A stretch of DNA of 64,000 bases from Trebouxia sp. TZW2008 (lineage: Eukaryota; Chlorophyta; Trebouxiophyceae; Trebouxiales; Trebouxiaceae): contig BDIU01000004.1 of assembly GCA_002118135.1 (NCBI GenBank), positions 124,001 to 188,000 on the forward strand. Reading direction: 5' to 3'. The notes beneath the pieces are model-generated. The model saw only the letters and a program-made list of their open reading frames with translations, made no database searches and was not told the origin of the DNA. Below are positions 47,889-58,500 of this stretch, piece by piece; position 1 is the first letter of the stretch, and each line of letters begins with the position of its first letter. A program made the translations under genes and the position numbers.

Positions 47889-48259
47889 TGGTCTGCAAGC
47901 CAGGACATGAGCATATGTGTGCTGCAGCAGGCGACATAGCCATATTTGCAATTTTACATGTTCAGATTTCCAGATGTCAACCTTTGGGCTCCAGCCAAGT
48001 GCTCAGTGCACAAAATAAAACGTCATATCATCTTGATGGCATGCTTGGCCTTGGCAAGTCTCTTTGTATCATAGCAGGGTTGCATGGACACTTAATGGAA
48101 TGTGTTCCTTTTCTGACTATTGGCAGTACCCCGCAATGGGCGTCACTGCTGAGATTGCAGACTAGCTCATTCATGTTGTGATTAAATTGAAACAATTTAT
48201 GAAACACAACAGCGCTGGCATTCACGAGAGGCGCACTTTATCATATACAGCACAGAGAT
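47889..48259 (+). other. 3' flank of the reductase gene
   Basis: Contains the likely 3' untranslated region, with an AATAAA listed separately. No further gene seen. Confidence 0.5.
48014..48019 (+). terminator. Poly(A) signal candidate AATAAA for the reductase gene
   Basis: AATAAA 126 bp after the reductase stop codon, in CAAAATAAAACG. Confidence 0.45.
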
Positions 48260-48571
48260 TTAGAATGCAATCACTATGTTGACAGCAAGCACATGTATGC
48301 TTGTGATCATTAGAAACAATGGTGGGATACACCTTTTTAGTAGCATACAACCATGCACATGGCTGTCCCAGAAGCATGCAAGCTTGTAAGGGCAAGAGCC
48401 AGTCTGCACATGCATGCTTGCCAGTGAAGAGATGACTTGTAGTGAGCCTCTCAACGTTGTAGGCACAACTCTTTTAATGCACGGATCTTGCTCAATGCTG
48501 TTGGCCACAGCAGAGTAAAGTTTGATCCTGTCGACCAGACATTCTCTTGACTGACATGCGTCTTCCAGCAA
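48260..48571 (-). CDS. Orphan open frame, possible 3' exon
   Basis: An open minus frame begins near LEDACQSRECLVDRIKLYSA after an acceptor-like CCGCCCCAG and continues SIEQDPCIKRVVPTT. The composition looks protein-like for the first 60 codons and then becomes Cys/His-rich like the local introns. No start codon and no upstream exon were found, so it may be the relic of a lost gene. Confidence 0.22.
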   Translation of the reverse strand: MLEDACQSRECLVDRIKLYSAVANSIEQDPCIKRVVPTTLRGSLQVISSLASMHVQTGSCPYKLACFWDSHVHGCMLLKRCIPPLFLMITSIHVLAVNIVIAF

Positions 48572-49216
48572 AACTGGGGCGGCGATAGAGCTGAATTGTG
48601 TGTTGCATCAAGACTTGCAGTGCAATCAACGGCGCCCTTTTGGCAAATATGGACTGAAGCGCAACATGCAAACGATATCAGTTTCAGGAGTCACTATTAT
48701 TGACTTGTGAATTGAAGGCTTATTTGGTCCTTTTCAACACGTATTCCTAAGTCCCAATCAACAAGGCACACATGTAAATATACTTCAAGACATGGCTGCA
48801 CACAAACGCCGACAACTCAAACAAGCTCAGCAAATGTCACAATGGCGAATGTGCTGACACAACAGTTGACCGCTGCAACTGCTGCCAAAAGTTGAAGTAG
48901 GATGCACACAATCCAGCTTGTGAGCCTCTTCAAAGCTGAGAAGCGTACAGGTCAGGAACATTTTGGACAAAGGGCAGGACAGCTCCTTTCTGGGATTGCT
49001 CTTCATGCTGCATTACTTCTCTGTACGAAATGACAACCTATATATATGGATTCGTTTTAGAAGATCGTGTTCATTTTTGATGCTGATGCTGTAATTCTCA
49101 GCCAGTCTCAGCAGAATGTCACTTTGTGCTATTTGTACAGCGGCTAGATCATGACTTGCTTTTCACAAAGCGGAGAGCAGGCCCATTGAAGACCTGCAGG
49201 CCCAAATTCAACTGAT
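48572..49216. other. Gene-poor stretch
   Basis: No coding frame, RNA gene, repeat or transposon end that I can support. Confidence 0.5.
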
Positions 49217-50394
49217 TTACCTACTCCATGCTAACCAAGGCTCGTGCAAGTAGTCCCACCAATGCTCAGCTGTCCAGCCATTGGCCACAATAGGGCATGT
49301 GAATGCCCCTCCACGGCCAGTACCTACTATGGAAGTTTTGGTAATGTCCACCTTGAATAGATGCTGTAACAAAGCATTCAACTTCTGTTTTGTCAAGATC
49401 AAGCTCTAGCCTAGAGTCTGGTAAACATGGCGAATGTTCTTGGCAGCCATCCACTTGAGTCTGTGGGGGTTGTATGTTATGCAACCTATATACAATTCCT
49501 GGATTGCTGCAAGAAGCGCAGGACACTTGTCCTGAGTGATGGTCAGTACAAGGTTGCTTTTGCCAGTCCTCTAGGTATGACTCAATTGGATGCATCCATC
49601 CCCATCAAACATTCCTGCCATCCAGTGTGGTGTGATGTTGTTGATTTTTAAGATGCAGTCTTGTGGATGGCTGTTTAAATTGCTGATGCGCTGAAGCCAT
49701 TGGCTGTTGGTCAACAAATCATTTGGCTGATTCTGCATCTCTAGCAATGCTCTGAAATGTTGTACCTTTGTGACAGTAAATGGCATTAATTCTGTCGCCA
49801 CTTGCAAGCGGCCTTGTCATAAAATGTGAGAGTCTGTCGCATTTCGCCATTTGAGTGTCTTCCCTCATTGATATTGGCTTGCTTTCCAGCTCTAGAAGGA
49901 ATCCTGACATACCCTTTGCTATCAAACTCCCTGTTGACAGCAGTCAAAAAGGCTGTGTTGGACTGGTGGAACGTGACAACAGCTTGAAATCTGTTGTCCT
50001 TTTGTCTTATGACAACACAGCCATCTGAGCACAGCATGCCATTGAGATATTGGAGCAATAAGCTTCTCGATGGGGACATGTCTGCCAACACAAGGGACTC
50101 TGTAGTCTGTATTTCAGATGGAGGTCTGTGGGCAAGTACAGCATCAGGTGTATGTGAGCTGCCCATGACGTGTGCCAAAACATGCAAACAGCATGAGCCT
50201 GTGTGTTGAAACAAGCACATCAATTTCACTGGGGACTGTAAAAGGCAGGATTGTCCTAACACCTGACATTCCTTCTTGGGATCTACGTTCTCTTTGTTGT
50301 CTTTACTGCTGCGAAGCAAGCCCTGCAGAAAGCATCGCCTATCATAAGCAGAGCCGCAAGACTGTAGCAGACACATGAGCATAGGCACGCTCAA
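49217..50394 (-). pseudogene. Decayed LAGLIDADG homing-endonuclease-like gene
   Basis: Read on the minus strand, a first open segment (50394 to about 49810) contains RRCFLQGLLRSS and then LNGMLCSDGCVVI followed by QAVVTFHQSN. A second segment in another frame (about 49807-49571) contains HWMAGMFDGDGCIQLS. The two acidic helix motifs (CSDGCV and DGDGCI) at the ends of hydrophobic helices are the signature of double-motif LAGLIDADG enzymes, which cut long DNA sites to copy their own gene. After the second motif the same frame continues to look family-like (SNLVLTITQDKC, LKWMAAKNIRHVY) but is interrupted by at least two stops, one at 49571 and one near 49410. With the frame change near 49810, the copy is broken. 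An intron at the frame change is a less likely alternative. Confidence 0.62.
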
Positions 50395-50788
50395 GTCTGG
50401 ACAAAGATGCAGACGCGGCCTGCAAACAACAGTGCGATGTCACCTGCGAACTGTGCAGTGGCTGTGTGGGACCGTTGTGACCAGCTGATGCCTGCCGCTG
50501 CTCTGTTGGGGCTCTAGTCCATACATGCCAAAGTGTGGCCTGCTTCTGCCGCTTTTGTTGAGGCGCCGTATTCCCTGCTGTCGACAGAGCGTGTGCAGCC
50601 TTGTGCTTCTTGCTGTTGCAAGATGTTGTCATACACACAACAGGCAAGATTATTAAGATGGTAAATAGCGCAATGAATGCCATGATCAGCGTTGTTGTGG
50701 CGAGCGCTACACAATGTGATGAGCAGTACTGATAGCAAAAGCGCGAGATTTGACTTTGATTCAAGTCAAAGTCAATGGTGTTCAGCAT
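50395..50788 (-). CDS. Open frame with a membrane segment upstream of the endonuclease relic
   Basis: Starts MLNTIDFDLNQSQISRF, then a strongly hydrophobic TLIMAFIALFTILIILPVVC, then a basic KKHKAAHALS and KRQKQATLW region. A donor-like CGCAG|GTGAC lies at about 50450. It may be the first exon of the gene that contained the endonuclease segment, or an unrelated fragment. No family recognised. Confidence 0.3.
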
Positions 50789-50799
50789 CCTGCATCAGT

Positions 50800-50910
50800 C
50801 CAGCGTCCTGCATCCTGCTTCAGGTCGCGTCCAGCATCCAGTATAGTCGTGTCCAGTATGCAGTAAAGTCGTGTCCAGTATGCAGTAAAGTCGTGTCCAG
50901 CAGTCTAATA
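50800..50910. repeat. 22-bp tandem repeat
   Basis: TCGTGTCCAGTATGCAGTAAAG occurs in tandem with shorter, diverged relatives (GTCCAGCATCC, GTCCAGCGTCC) on its left. It sits between two divergent open frames. Confidence 0.9.
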
Positions 50911-50987
50911 TCTGCATCGGGCTTTTCGCTACGTTCTATCGGCTGAGTATAGTCTTGCGGGTAGGCACAACGCGGTCACTCTTCAGC

Positions 50988-51693
50988 ATGCCTGCCCTGC
51001 GTAAGCGTGCCGAGACTGACCTCGTCACGCCTCCCGAAGAGACAAAGTCTGCCAAGAAAAGAAAGCTGAATACGAACAGACACCGTTACTATAGAGCAAC
51101 CAGACGCAGACTAGACAACAGCACGTGTGAGGACATCGACGTTGTCCCTGACACCCCAGGCATGCTTGCTATGCATTTAAGCTTTGAGTATCTGTTGCAC
51201 ACATAATTTCTTGTAATTGTCTATCTGTGAGTTGCAGTCCAGGAAAAAACCTGCATCTGAGCCAAAAGCCAATTACTGTGACAAGCCAGACAGTCTGCAA
51301 AATGGATCTGGCATGTTAGCTGGACTTGATGATGACTTGGATGATTGGGGGTTACTCTTTGCGGCTGATGCAGCTGAAAGGGATGGCCACAAGAAGCCAG
51401 CACAAGCCACAGTGGAGCGACAAACACAGCTTCATCCCATCCCAGCGGGATGCTTCATGTCAGCGAGCGTGATCTCAAGCAACAACAACAACAACAAAGG
51501 CCACAATGATCAAGCAAAACGGCTAGAGAATTTCCTGTACCCAAAGCCCTCTCTAGCAAACAATTCTTCCAGTACCCTTACAGCACTCACCCGTCGCAAG
51601 CCGCAAAGCAATGTGCTAGACAAGCCCGCAATCAGGAGGCACACAACTATCTTCCAAGCCCCTTGCATGCGCAGCTCCAACTGCAGTGCCTGA
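50988..51693 (+). CDS. Small basic protein, two exons, unknown function
   Basis: Exon 1 starts at 50988 (MPALRKRAETDLVTPPEETK) and is strongly basic (KSAKKRKLNTNRHRYYRATR), like a nuclear localisation signal. Exon 2 opens after GAGTTGCAG at about 51238 with SRKKPASEPKANYC, has an acidic DDDLDDWGLLFAAD stretch and an Asn run, and ends at 51693. The join is unresolved: exon 1 has a good GC-type donor (CCCAG|GCATGC near 51160), but its phase does not match the exon 2 acceptor. Possibly a small exon is missing. The basic and acidic character suggests a nuclear protein; no family recognised. Its 3' end overlaps the next gene on the other strand. Confidence 0.45.
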
Positions 51694-52793
51694 TGGTTTT
51701 GCTGTGCTTGCCAGACCACCTTTGACAAGATTGCAGCATCTCAAAAGACCGTTTCTTGTCCGCATTGAAACGCTTTTGCACAAACTGCGTAGCTGACTCT
51801 GCATGAGAAGTAAACATGTCAGACTTGCTGCCAAGGACGTGCACATGCTGCTGTCAAATGTTTGGACGGCATTGAACATGCCAGGGGCAACAGCATATCT
51901 CAGGTGTAAGCTGCTGTGACAACGACTGAAAAGCAGAAAGGCATGGGATGTGTGTGACACCCTGGAACAATAGGACTGTGCAAGGGATCAGGTGCAAAGT
52001 TGTGGGAATTGCAACTGCTGAGACCCCCAGCAATAGACAAGACCCAGGTGCATGCAGCTACTGCCAGCGCAGCACTCTAGGGTGCCAAGGGATCACAAGT
52101 CACTGGTGAATCTTGACAAGACATACACTTGCTTGGAGATGATGCTTTGCACTACCTGACGGCAGCTCAGATCTGCTCATGTCAAGCATTTGCACAGTGA
52201 CTGGGCCTGCCTTGCGCTGCAAGACTGGCTGCCGACGTCTGCGTGCCTGCTGCTTTGGCATAGTTTCAAGCATAGCTGCAGCTGAAGTGACATGAGGAGC
52301 AGATGCTGACCTGCAGCCAGCGCGTATTGAGACACCATGTGCTACAGCAACCAGCTCCTTAAGGTGAAGGCTTGAAAGCGCAGCTGGTAGCAGGCGGTTG
52401 CAGGAGAGGCAAAGCGTATGGAACACGTTCAATGGGGTAAACCTCAAAATGTCTACATGCAGATTGACCAGTATGGTACAAGCAACAATGTCAGCACGCT
52501 TACTCATGTTCAGCTGTGAGGGCTGCTATGATGTCCTCTGGCAGTGCGTCTTCTTCAGGTTGCTCAGCTGCTGTTTCAGGCAGTCCTGTAGGTTCTGGGC
52601 TTGTGGATTGAACAGCATCATCATGCCGCTGTCTACTCCTGGCATTCTGTGTTTGCTTGCGCTGACGTGAGCCTGGGGTCTTCCTGCTGCCAGATGCTGC
52701 AGCCTGAGCTTTGCTCACTGATAAGGGGACCTCCTCAGGACCTTCGTCGTCTGAGCTCGAGCCTTCCCTGTGCTGTAGCGGCAAGTCAGCCAT
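51647..52793 (-). CDS. Small basic, probably nuclear or nucleolar protein
   Basis: Exons 52793-52504, 52370-52156 and 51798-51647 join in phase; 218 residues. The N terminus is acidic and Ser-rich (REGSSSDDEGPEEVPLS), followed by a basic Gln/Arg stretch (SRQRKQTQNARSRQRHDD). Exon 2 carries KQQARRRRQPVLQRKAGPVT and VQMLDMSRSELPSG. Exon 3 carries SATQFVQKRFNADKKRSFEM. The short VTVxxL segment followed by a basic helix resembles small rRNA-processing or nucleolar proteins of plants, but I cannot name one with confidence. The exon 2 acceptor (TTTCAAG|C) is weak and was chosen by phase. Confidence 0.58.
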
Positions 52794-53849
52794 TTGCTAG
52801 CAGAGGAGTCACCAGAGCTCAGCCGTCGAGCTCAGTGCACCGGCGTCGGTGTCAGTGAAAACTGTGTCTGATCAGTCTAGGCACGTCGAGCGTATCGGCT
52901 TGAGGCTCTCAGAAGTTCAACAGAGACAAACGAAACTGTGGCGTGCGAGCTGTGCCGCTCTGGCCACAACTACTGGTCAAATAGGTTTGCTGCTGCGCTT
53001 TGGAGAGGCCAAATTTGATAGCAATTTCGATGACCTATGGCGAATTCCATCCGGATCACAAGGGTTGACAATCGGCAATGTGTGTGTGGCCTGTGAGCAG
53101 TCCACGAGACAGCATGCGGGGAGCACACAGCGATGGGCAATGTCGCTTAATGCTCCAGCTGACGGTAAAAGAGTCCAGTGACGCTGATCAGGCCGCTCGG
53201 CTGCTGATGCCATGCATACATGGCTGCATCTCACTGCGCTTCTGACGACTTTGCAAGGGTGCCAAGTTGGTAAAAAGTTTTTACCAACTTGGCACAAAGT
53301 TGCTGGTGCATACTTCGGACGTTTCAGGATGATGGCACAACTGTGAGCATTTACAAGTGTCTTGTATGCACACAGAAGTATGCCCAGTCTGATGATGTAG
53401 CAAAACCCATCTCTGCTTGATGTTGAGCACACTCGTAGCAAGTTCATGCCACACTGCCAGTGGAAAAGGATCATACAGCACTTCCTGATATCAAAGATTG
53501 AACTGTGCCATTGTAGTCTGCTGCTATGAAGACAGTCAGAAAGCTGAAATTGCAAGGATAGCAAACCCTGTTGCAAGCCAACCCTACGCAAGGTCAGAAC
53601 TGAGGATGTTGTGCAACATACGAAGGAGTATGATACATATAGGAAATCCAAAGTGCTGCAGACTGAAAGCCACCCCTGCAGTGTGCATGGTGAAATCCGG
53701 CTCATAACAAATTCAGCAAACCCACACTGCGAACCAGACAATACTACTTGACCATGAAGCTCAGCTGCAGGACTTGCTTAGCCTGTGCCAAAAATATGCC
53801 CCAGTAAAATTGCTAAAGACTGGCTGTGCTAGGAGGCTGCTGATACAGC
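52794..53849. other. Intergenic region with a weak plus-strand open frame
   Basis: A plus frame 52849-53181 (MSVKTVSDQSRHVERIGLRL, with LLLRFGEAKFDSNFDDLWRI inside) is divergent from the small basic gene. Its composition is less repetitive than the introns, so it may be a gene fragment or a first exon; I could not extend it. The right part is probably the 3' untranslated region of the cold-shock gene and contains the palindrome at 53259. Confidence 0.3.
53259..53295. repeat. Perfect 37-bp palindrome
   Basis: GTGCCAAGTTGGTAAAAA, one central G, then the exact complement TTTTTACCAACTTGGCAC. Eighteen-base arms with no mismatch can form a stable hairpin in DNA or RNA. Confidence 0.97.
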
Positions 53850-55206
53850 TTAGTAGCCTCCATAGCCGCCACGGCCTCCACCGCCACGACCGTATCCACC
53901 ACCTCCACCACCGCCGTATCCTCCTCCACCACCGTAGCCCTGGTCATATCCACCTCCACCACCACGTCGGCCTCCTCCGCCACCGTATCCTCCACCACCG
54001 TATCCTCCACCGCCACGACCACCGTATGATCCTCCTCCACCACCAAAGTCGCTGCGTGGAGCACCCTGCAATGTGGATGGAAGGTCAGCAAATGTAGGAG
54101 ACTGCAAAGCCTTTGACACAGATATACCCACATACTCAACATCCACAGAAAAGCAGTTTTTACAGAGCCCTTGTAAAAAACTGTTTTTGGGTGTTGTATG
54201 ACAACAGAAACAAGGCTTGAAGGCAGGACACTGAAGTGCATGCAGAAGAGATGCAGTATGCCAACAAGCACTTAGAACGTGACTGGCAGCTGACACGACC
54301 AAGCTCCAACAACTGTACTGCGCTGCACAGAACAAAACTTACAGCTGTTCCCACCTGCTCGTCAACATGACATTACAGCATCCAATGCAGACTGCGGTTA
54401 CAGTGAACTCTTTTGGGAAAAACCAGTCGATATCAGGACAATTTCAATGCAAGGACAACACCATTGGTGACCAGTCACTGCAATCTGACTGCAGTGGTCC
54501 CTCTAAGTAAAGACAATCCGGTGTAAGGACATATTTTTTGGTAACGAGCAGTCGATTCAAAGAGAGTCTACTGTATCGGCAAGGCTGTCAAGTCGTTCAC
54601 CTGTGGTGGGGCGCCTGCTGGGCCGGTCACTTGCACAGCCTTCGTTCGGCCGTCATCACCGGATTCTACGTAGAACTCGACCTGCTCACCCTCTGCCAGG
54701 GACCTGAAACCCTCTGTGATGATGCTGGTCTGTATACAGCGCAGCCAAACTTAGAACTCGTAAAGGCTGCGGATGTCGTCGAGGATGCTGGCTCGACAAA
54801 AGAAAGCGCTCAGAGAGGCCAGGCAATGAGGTGGATGCGAACCTGGTGGACGAACAAGTCCTCTCCGCCGGAGTCTGGGGTGATGAAGCCAAAGCCCTTG
54901 GTGGAGTTGAACCTGAGTGCACAACATGCAAATCTCACGAACAGTTGTAGTCCGTTTCTGTGCCCACTTCAGGCCGCAGATTCAGTACAGTGCCTAGTGC
55001 TGTCTGCTCGCAGAACAAAAACGTGGGCGTGAAGCATACCACTTGACAATTCCTGTTGCCTTGTCACCCATAGCGAATACTCTCAAAGAGCGAGACGCGA
55101 ACGCACGAGCGGGTCCGGTGACACTAAGCGCAGGTGTGCTGGCCTTGAGAGTTGATGTACGTCCGAGGAAACTTGCCGCCGGTTTGAAGCTCAACAAGGA
55201 GTTCAT
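53850..55206 (-). CDS. Cold-shock-domain glycine-rich RNA-binding protein
   Basis: Exons 55206-55040, 54912-54843, 54729-54601 and 54065-53850 give 193 residues in consistent phase. After an S/A/R-rich N-terminal presequence ([20 protein letters not shown]), the cold-shock domain starts near [25 protein letters not shown] is RNP1 and DLFVHQ (74-79) is RNP2, the nucleic-acid-binding strands. It ends near [12 protein letters not shown]. Exon 4 encodes a Gly-rich tail of GGYGGGG and RGGGG repeats. Plant proteins of this type are RNA chaperones in cold adaptation. The presequence points to plastid or mitochondrion; a shorter cytosolic form starting at MGDKATG is possible. The last intron carries a MITE near its 5' end. 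Confidence 0.9.
54401..54573. mobile_element. 173-bp pogo/Tc1-mariner-like MITE with TA target duplication
   Basis: The ends CAGTGAACTC (54401) and GAGTCTACTG (to 54573) form imperfect terminal inverted repeats. They continue as CAGTCGATATC on one side and GAGCAGTCGATTC on the other. TA dinucleotides at 54399-54400 and 54574-54575 flank the element. CAGTNGA-type termini with TA duplication are typical of pogo/Tigger-like elements. There is no transposase, so it is non-autonomous. It sits 27 bp from the donor of the cold-shock gene's last intron. Confidence 0.72.
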
Positions 55207-55572
55207 GAAGCTGACGAAAAGCGTTGTTGTGGACTGCCTTCGCTCTGCAGCATATCTTTACCGTCCAACAGGGCGGCTGCTAGGGATTGTTTCGTCCCTG
55301 CCAAAGCCTAGATTGGCTTCTGGCCCCAAAGCTTAACCATAAGCTTGATCTTCTTCGTCACCGACAACAACATTGACCCTCAGCCCGGTCATGTACTTAC
55401 GGGCGCACCAATTGACAGACATCAGGTCGCCAGATTTTCAGATGTTCGCAGGGTCTGCACATCTCTTCTCGAGACAGCGAATTCTCCTGTACATCGTGAG
55501 GTCGCCTCCTTCGGCTGTATGAGGGCATGGCAAGTGAGTGATCAGAGCACTTGCCGCGTTTGACAGCTGCTT
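55207..55572. promoter_or_regulatory. Shared divergent promoter region
   Basis: 366 bp between the cold-shock gene (minus) and the coiled-coil/C2-like gene (plus). No specific motif recognised. Confidence 0.45.
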
Positions 55573-58500
55573 ATGCACAAGGCGAGCGGGCTCAACAGCG
55601 TATTGCGCAATGCAGGCTCAGATCGTGCGGCAGCGCATAGAGCGCAACGGGCGCGGTTGGCGGGAGAGAGGCAAGCACTCTTACAGCAGCAGCAAGAGAT
55701 CGTGGCGGCAAAGGCCAGACTTGCTCAGCCTCAGGCCAGTTTCTGCAGATCATCACGCCCTGCAAAACGCTCAAACGCCTCGTCAGCAGCTAATCTTATA
55801 TCATCTTTGTCACAGGCAACAGTCTCAAAACCTGCTGCTCCAGCCAAAGAGTCACGTGATGAGCTTGTTGCTCGTCTCAAAGATGAGCAGGCAGCCCAAA
55901 CTGTGCGTCTGGAGGCATTGAAGCAGGTGATAGCTATGTTATGTATCAACATCGATTACGTACAGCATCAGTAGTACCCTCCCAGTACAAGTGAACCATG
56001 CGGCGCTCAGTTACACCAAAAAAGCCAAGCAAACAGATTGACCACCTGAGTGTGTGCTAGGCAAGGCAGCAAGGGCCAACAAGTGTGCCGGCCGCTCCTG
56101 CAGTTGATGCTGTGCCAGCTGCAGCAGTCCAGCCTACAGCCAAGATACATGCCAGGCAGGCTGTGCCAACAAATTCTCCTGCTGCATTGGCACCTCACCT
56201 GCAGCTGCCGTATGCAGAACAGGATGATGACTTTGTAGAGTTTGCCAGGAGCTTGCGGAGATTGCCAACAGGTGCACATTGCACAGCAATTTGCACAGTT
56301 TGTGCACACGATCAATGAGACCTGCAGATCTTGACATTACTATAACACTGCTGAAAAGAAATCCGTACAGCTCACAGACATTATGCAATATCAGCATGTT
56401 CTTGTGCTGACCGCATTTTGGCATCACATGCATGTCTCTGCCCCTCTTTCCTTGACGTTGAGAAAGTTATTGCATCTTGCTACTTCATGAATATGGAAAG
56501 CCCATCTTGATCTATTGGGCAGCTTCTGATGGTCTACAATAATTGCTTCTCAACTTGGTGTGCAGATGACCCCAGTGATGCTGCAAGTGGCAGCCTACCA
56601 GGACAGCCCTTGCTGCAGCAGTCTGATCAAATCTTACCATGGGATCCAGGGGCACCATCAGCACGCTGGCAGCTGGACCCAGAAGCACTTGAGTCACCAG
56701 ATATTTCAAGGCGTAGGCCAGCCCGCACGCAGCAAGCATACCAGGAGGAGGATCAGGTGCCTTATGTGCCCAGCAGAGCAGTCCAGGATCAGTTCAGGCC
56801 TGAACGCTCCAGGCTGCCAGATGCTTCCAATCAGAGGATGCAGAGGCCACAGGGCAGGACAGGCTTCATAGAGACGCAGCCCACGCTGCCACCAAGTGAT
56901 ACCAGAAGGCCAACTGCCGCAGGCACTACCTCCATGACTGATCAGCTCAAGGTGCTTGCTCTGGCCATGAATTGCTGTCCTCTCCAGCTGTCATATTCAA
57001 AACACCAAAGCCACGGGGCGCCAACTGTTGCCAAGGCCACCAGCCAATGCATTTGCACCCGCTGTTCAGTGGCATTTAAGTGCTGTTCAACATGAGTTGC
57101 ATTGCCATGCAAAATCAACAAGCATACCTTGCATCCAATGCATGGCGTAAGATTACCAGGGTACCTCAGGTGCTTCCCTTTGCTGTGTCGCCATGCTAGA
57201 GATGTTGCTTGAGACATCATGTATAGCATCAATGGACTCTGCATTAATCACAAGACACCTCACACCGTCTCAAACGCAACATTGGCTGCAGGCACTTGGC
57301 AATCTGCTGAGTCAAGGACGCGCGTCAAAGCCCACTGAGCTGCAGTCTGAGGCGAACGAGGGCTTGCTCCCAATAAATTCCAACAACAAGGCCAACGCAG
57401 TGTCAAGAAGGAGCTCAGCAGTGTTGCCTGCCGCCACTTTGAAGGCTGCTACAGTGCCAAGACGTGGCTCAATACTTCAGATCCCCATTGATGACGCAGA
57501 ATCTGAGCTGAGCCCTGAGGTGGGTTTGAACTCTTTCATTTGCTAGAAAAGCTTTTAGGTAGGCCCAGGGGCCCTAGCTAGGTATGTACAGGAGCATTTG
57601 ACGTGTCTGCCAACACTTCAGTCTTTGGCAACTTGTCCATATGGGGTCCACAAGTGCTTTTGTAACAGTTGCAAACAGCTGCACAATGATATTGATGGGT
57701 CAACGCATGAGATGAATACTGCCTTCTGTAGCAGGTGTCTGACCACTACGGCAGCTTTACACTCATGCAGAGGTTTTGCAGTGTCGAAAGCTGTAATTGA
57801 CAAGCCTCTTTGCCAGCTGTGCTGTATAGCAAGGCTTGCAGTCCATGTCTTTACAGTTGAGCCTCTCTTTGGGTATTCAACCGCCTGCAAGTCCCAGGTT
57901 TCATCTTTTGACTGTGTAGACAGCTCATCTCTAGCTTGATGGCAATGTTGCCCAAAAATACAACACATTTTCTGTTTCAAGAGAGAGTTTCAAAAGTCAT
58001 GGCAGGAATTCAAAGCTTCCTCAAGCAAAACCGGCACTGTGTTGCAAATTTGCATGCAAAGCGCTGATTGTGTACAGCGTGCAGATGCAGAAACACCTGA
58101 TGCTCTGTGTTTTCTGTGATTTGGGCTTCACTTCCATTTTATCGCAATGCCATATGCTGAATTGCTTGCTCAACTTGGTACAGGAGCAGGAAGCACAGAG
58201 ATTACGTGATGCGCATGAGAAGGAGATGACCAGACTTGGATATGAGCTGGAACAGGCACGCACAGCAGGTGAAAAACATGTCTCAGTCAATTTTCTTTGC
58301 CTGTGTTTCACACTGCCCCAATTTGGATCCTATACGCTGCACACATTCTCAGCAACAGCAACTGCATTGGCATTGTTGACACGTTTTATCAAGGAACTTG
58401 ACATTGTGATCTGTAGTGTGCTTGAACACTGGGTGTGATGCAGACCAAACTCAGAATGAGCTGCATACAATGAACATATAATCAACAGCTTGTTCATGCA

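Noticed and set aside
53850..54097. Plus-strand His-rich open frame
   Set aside because: Antisense of the Gly-rich tail of the cold-shock protein.
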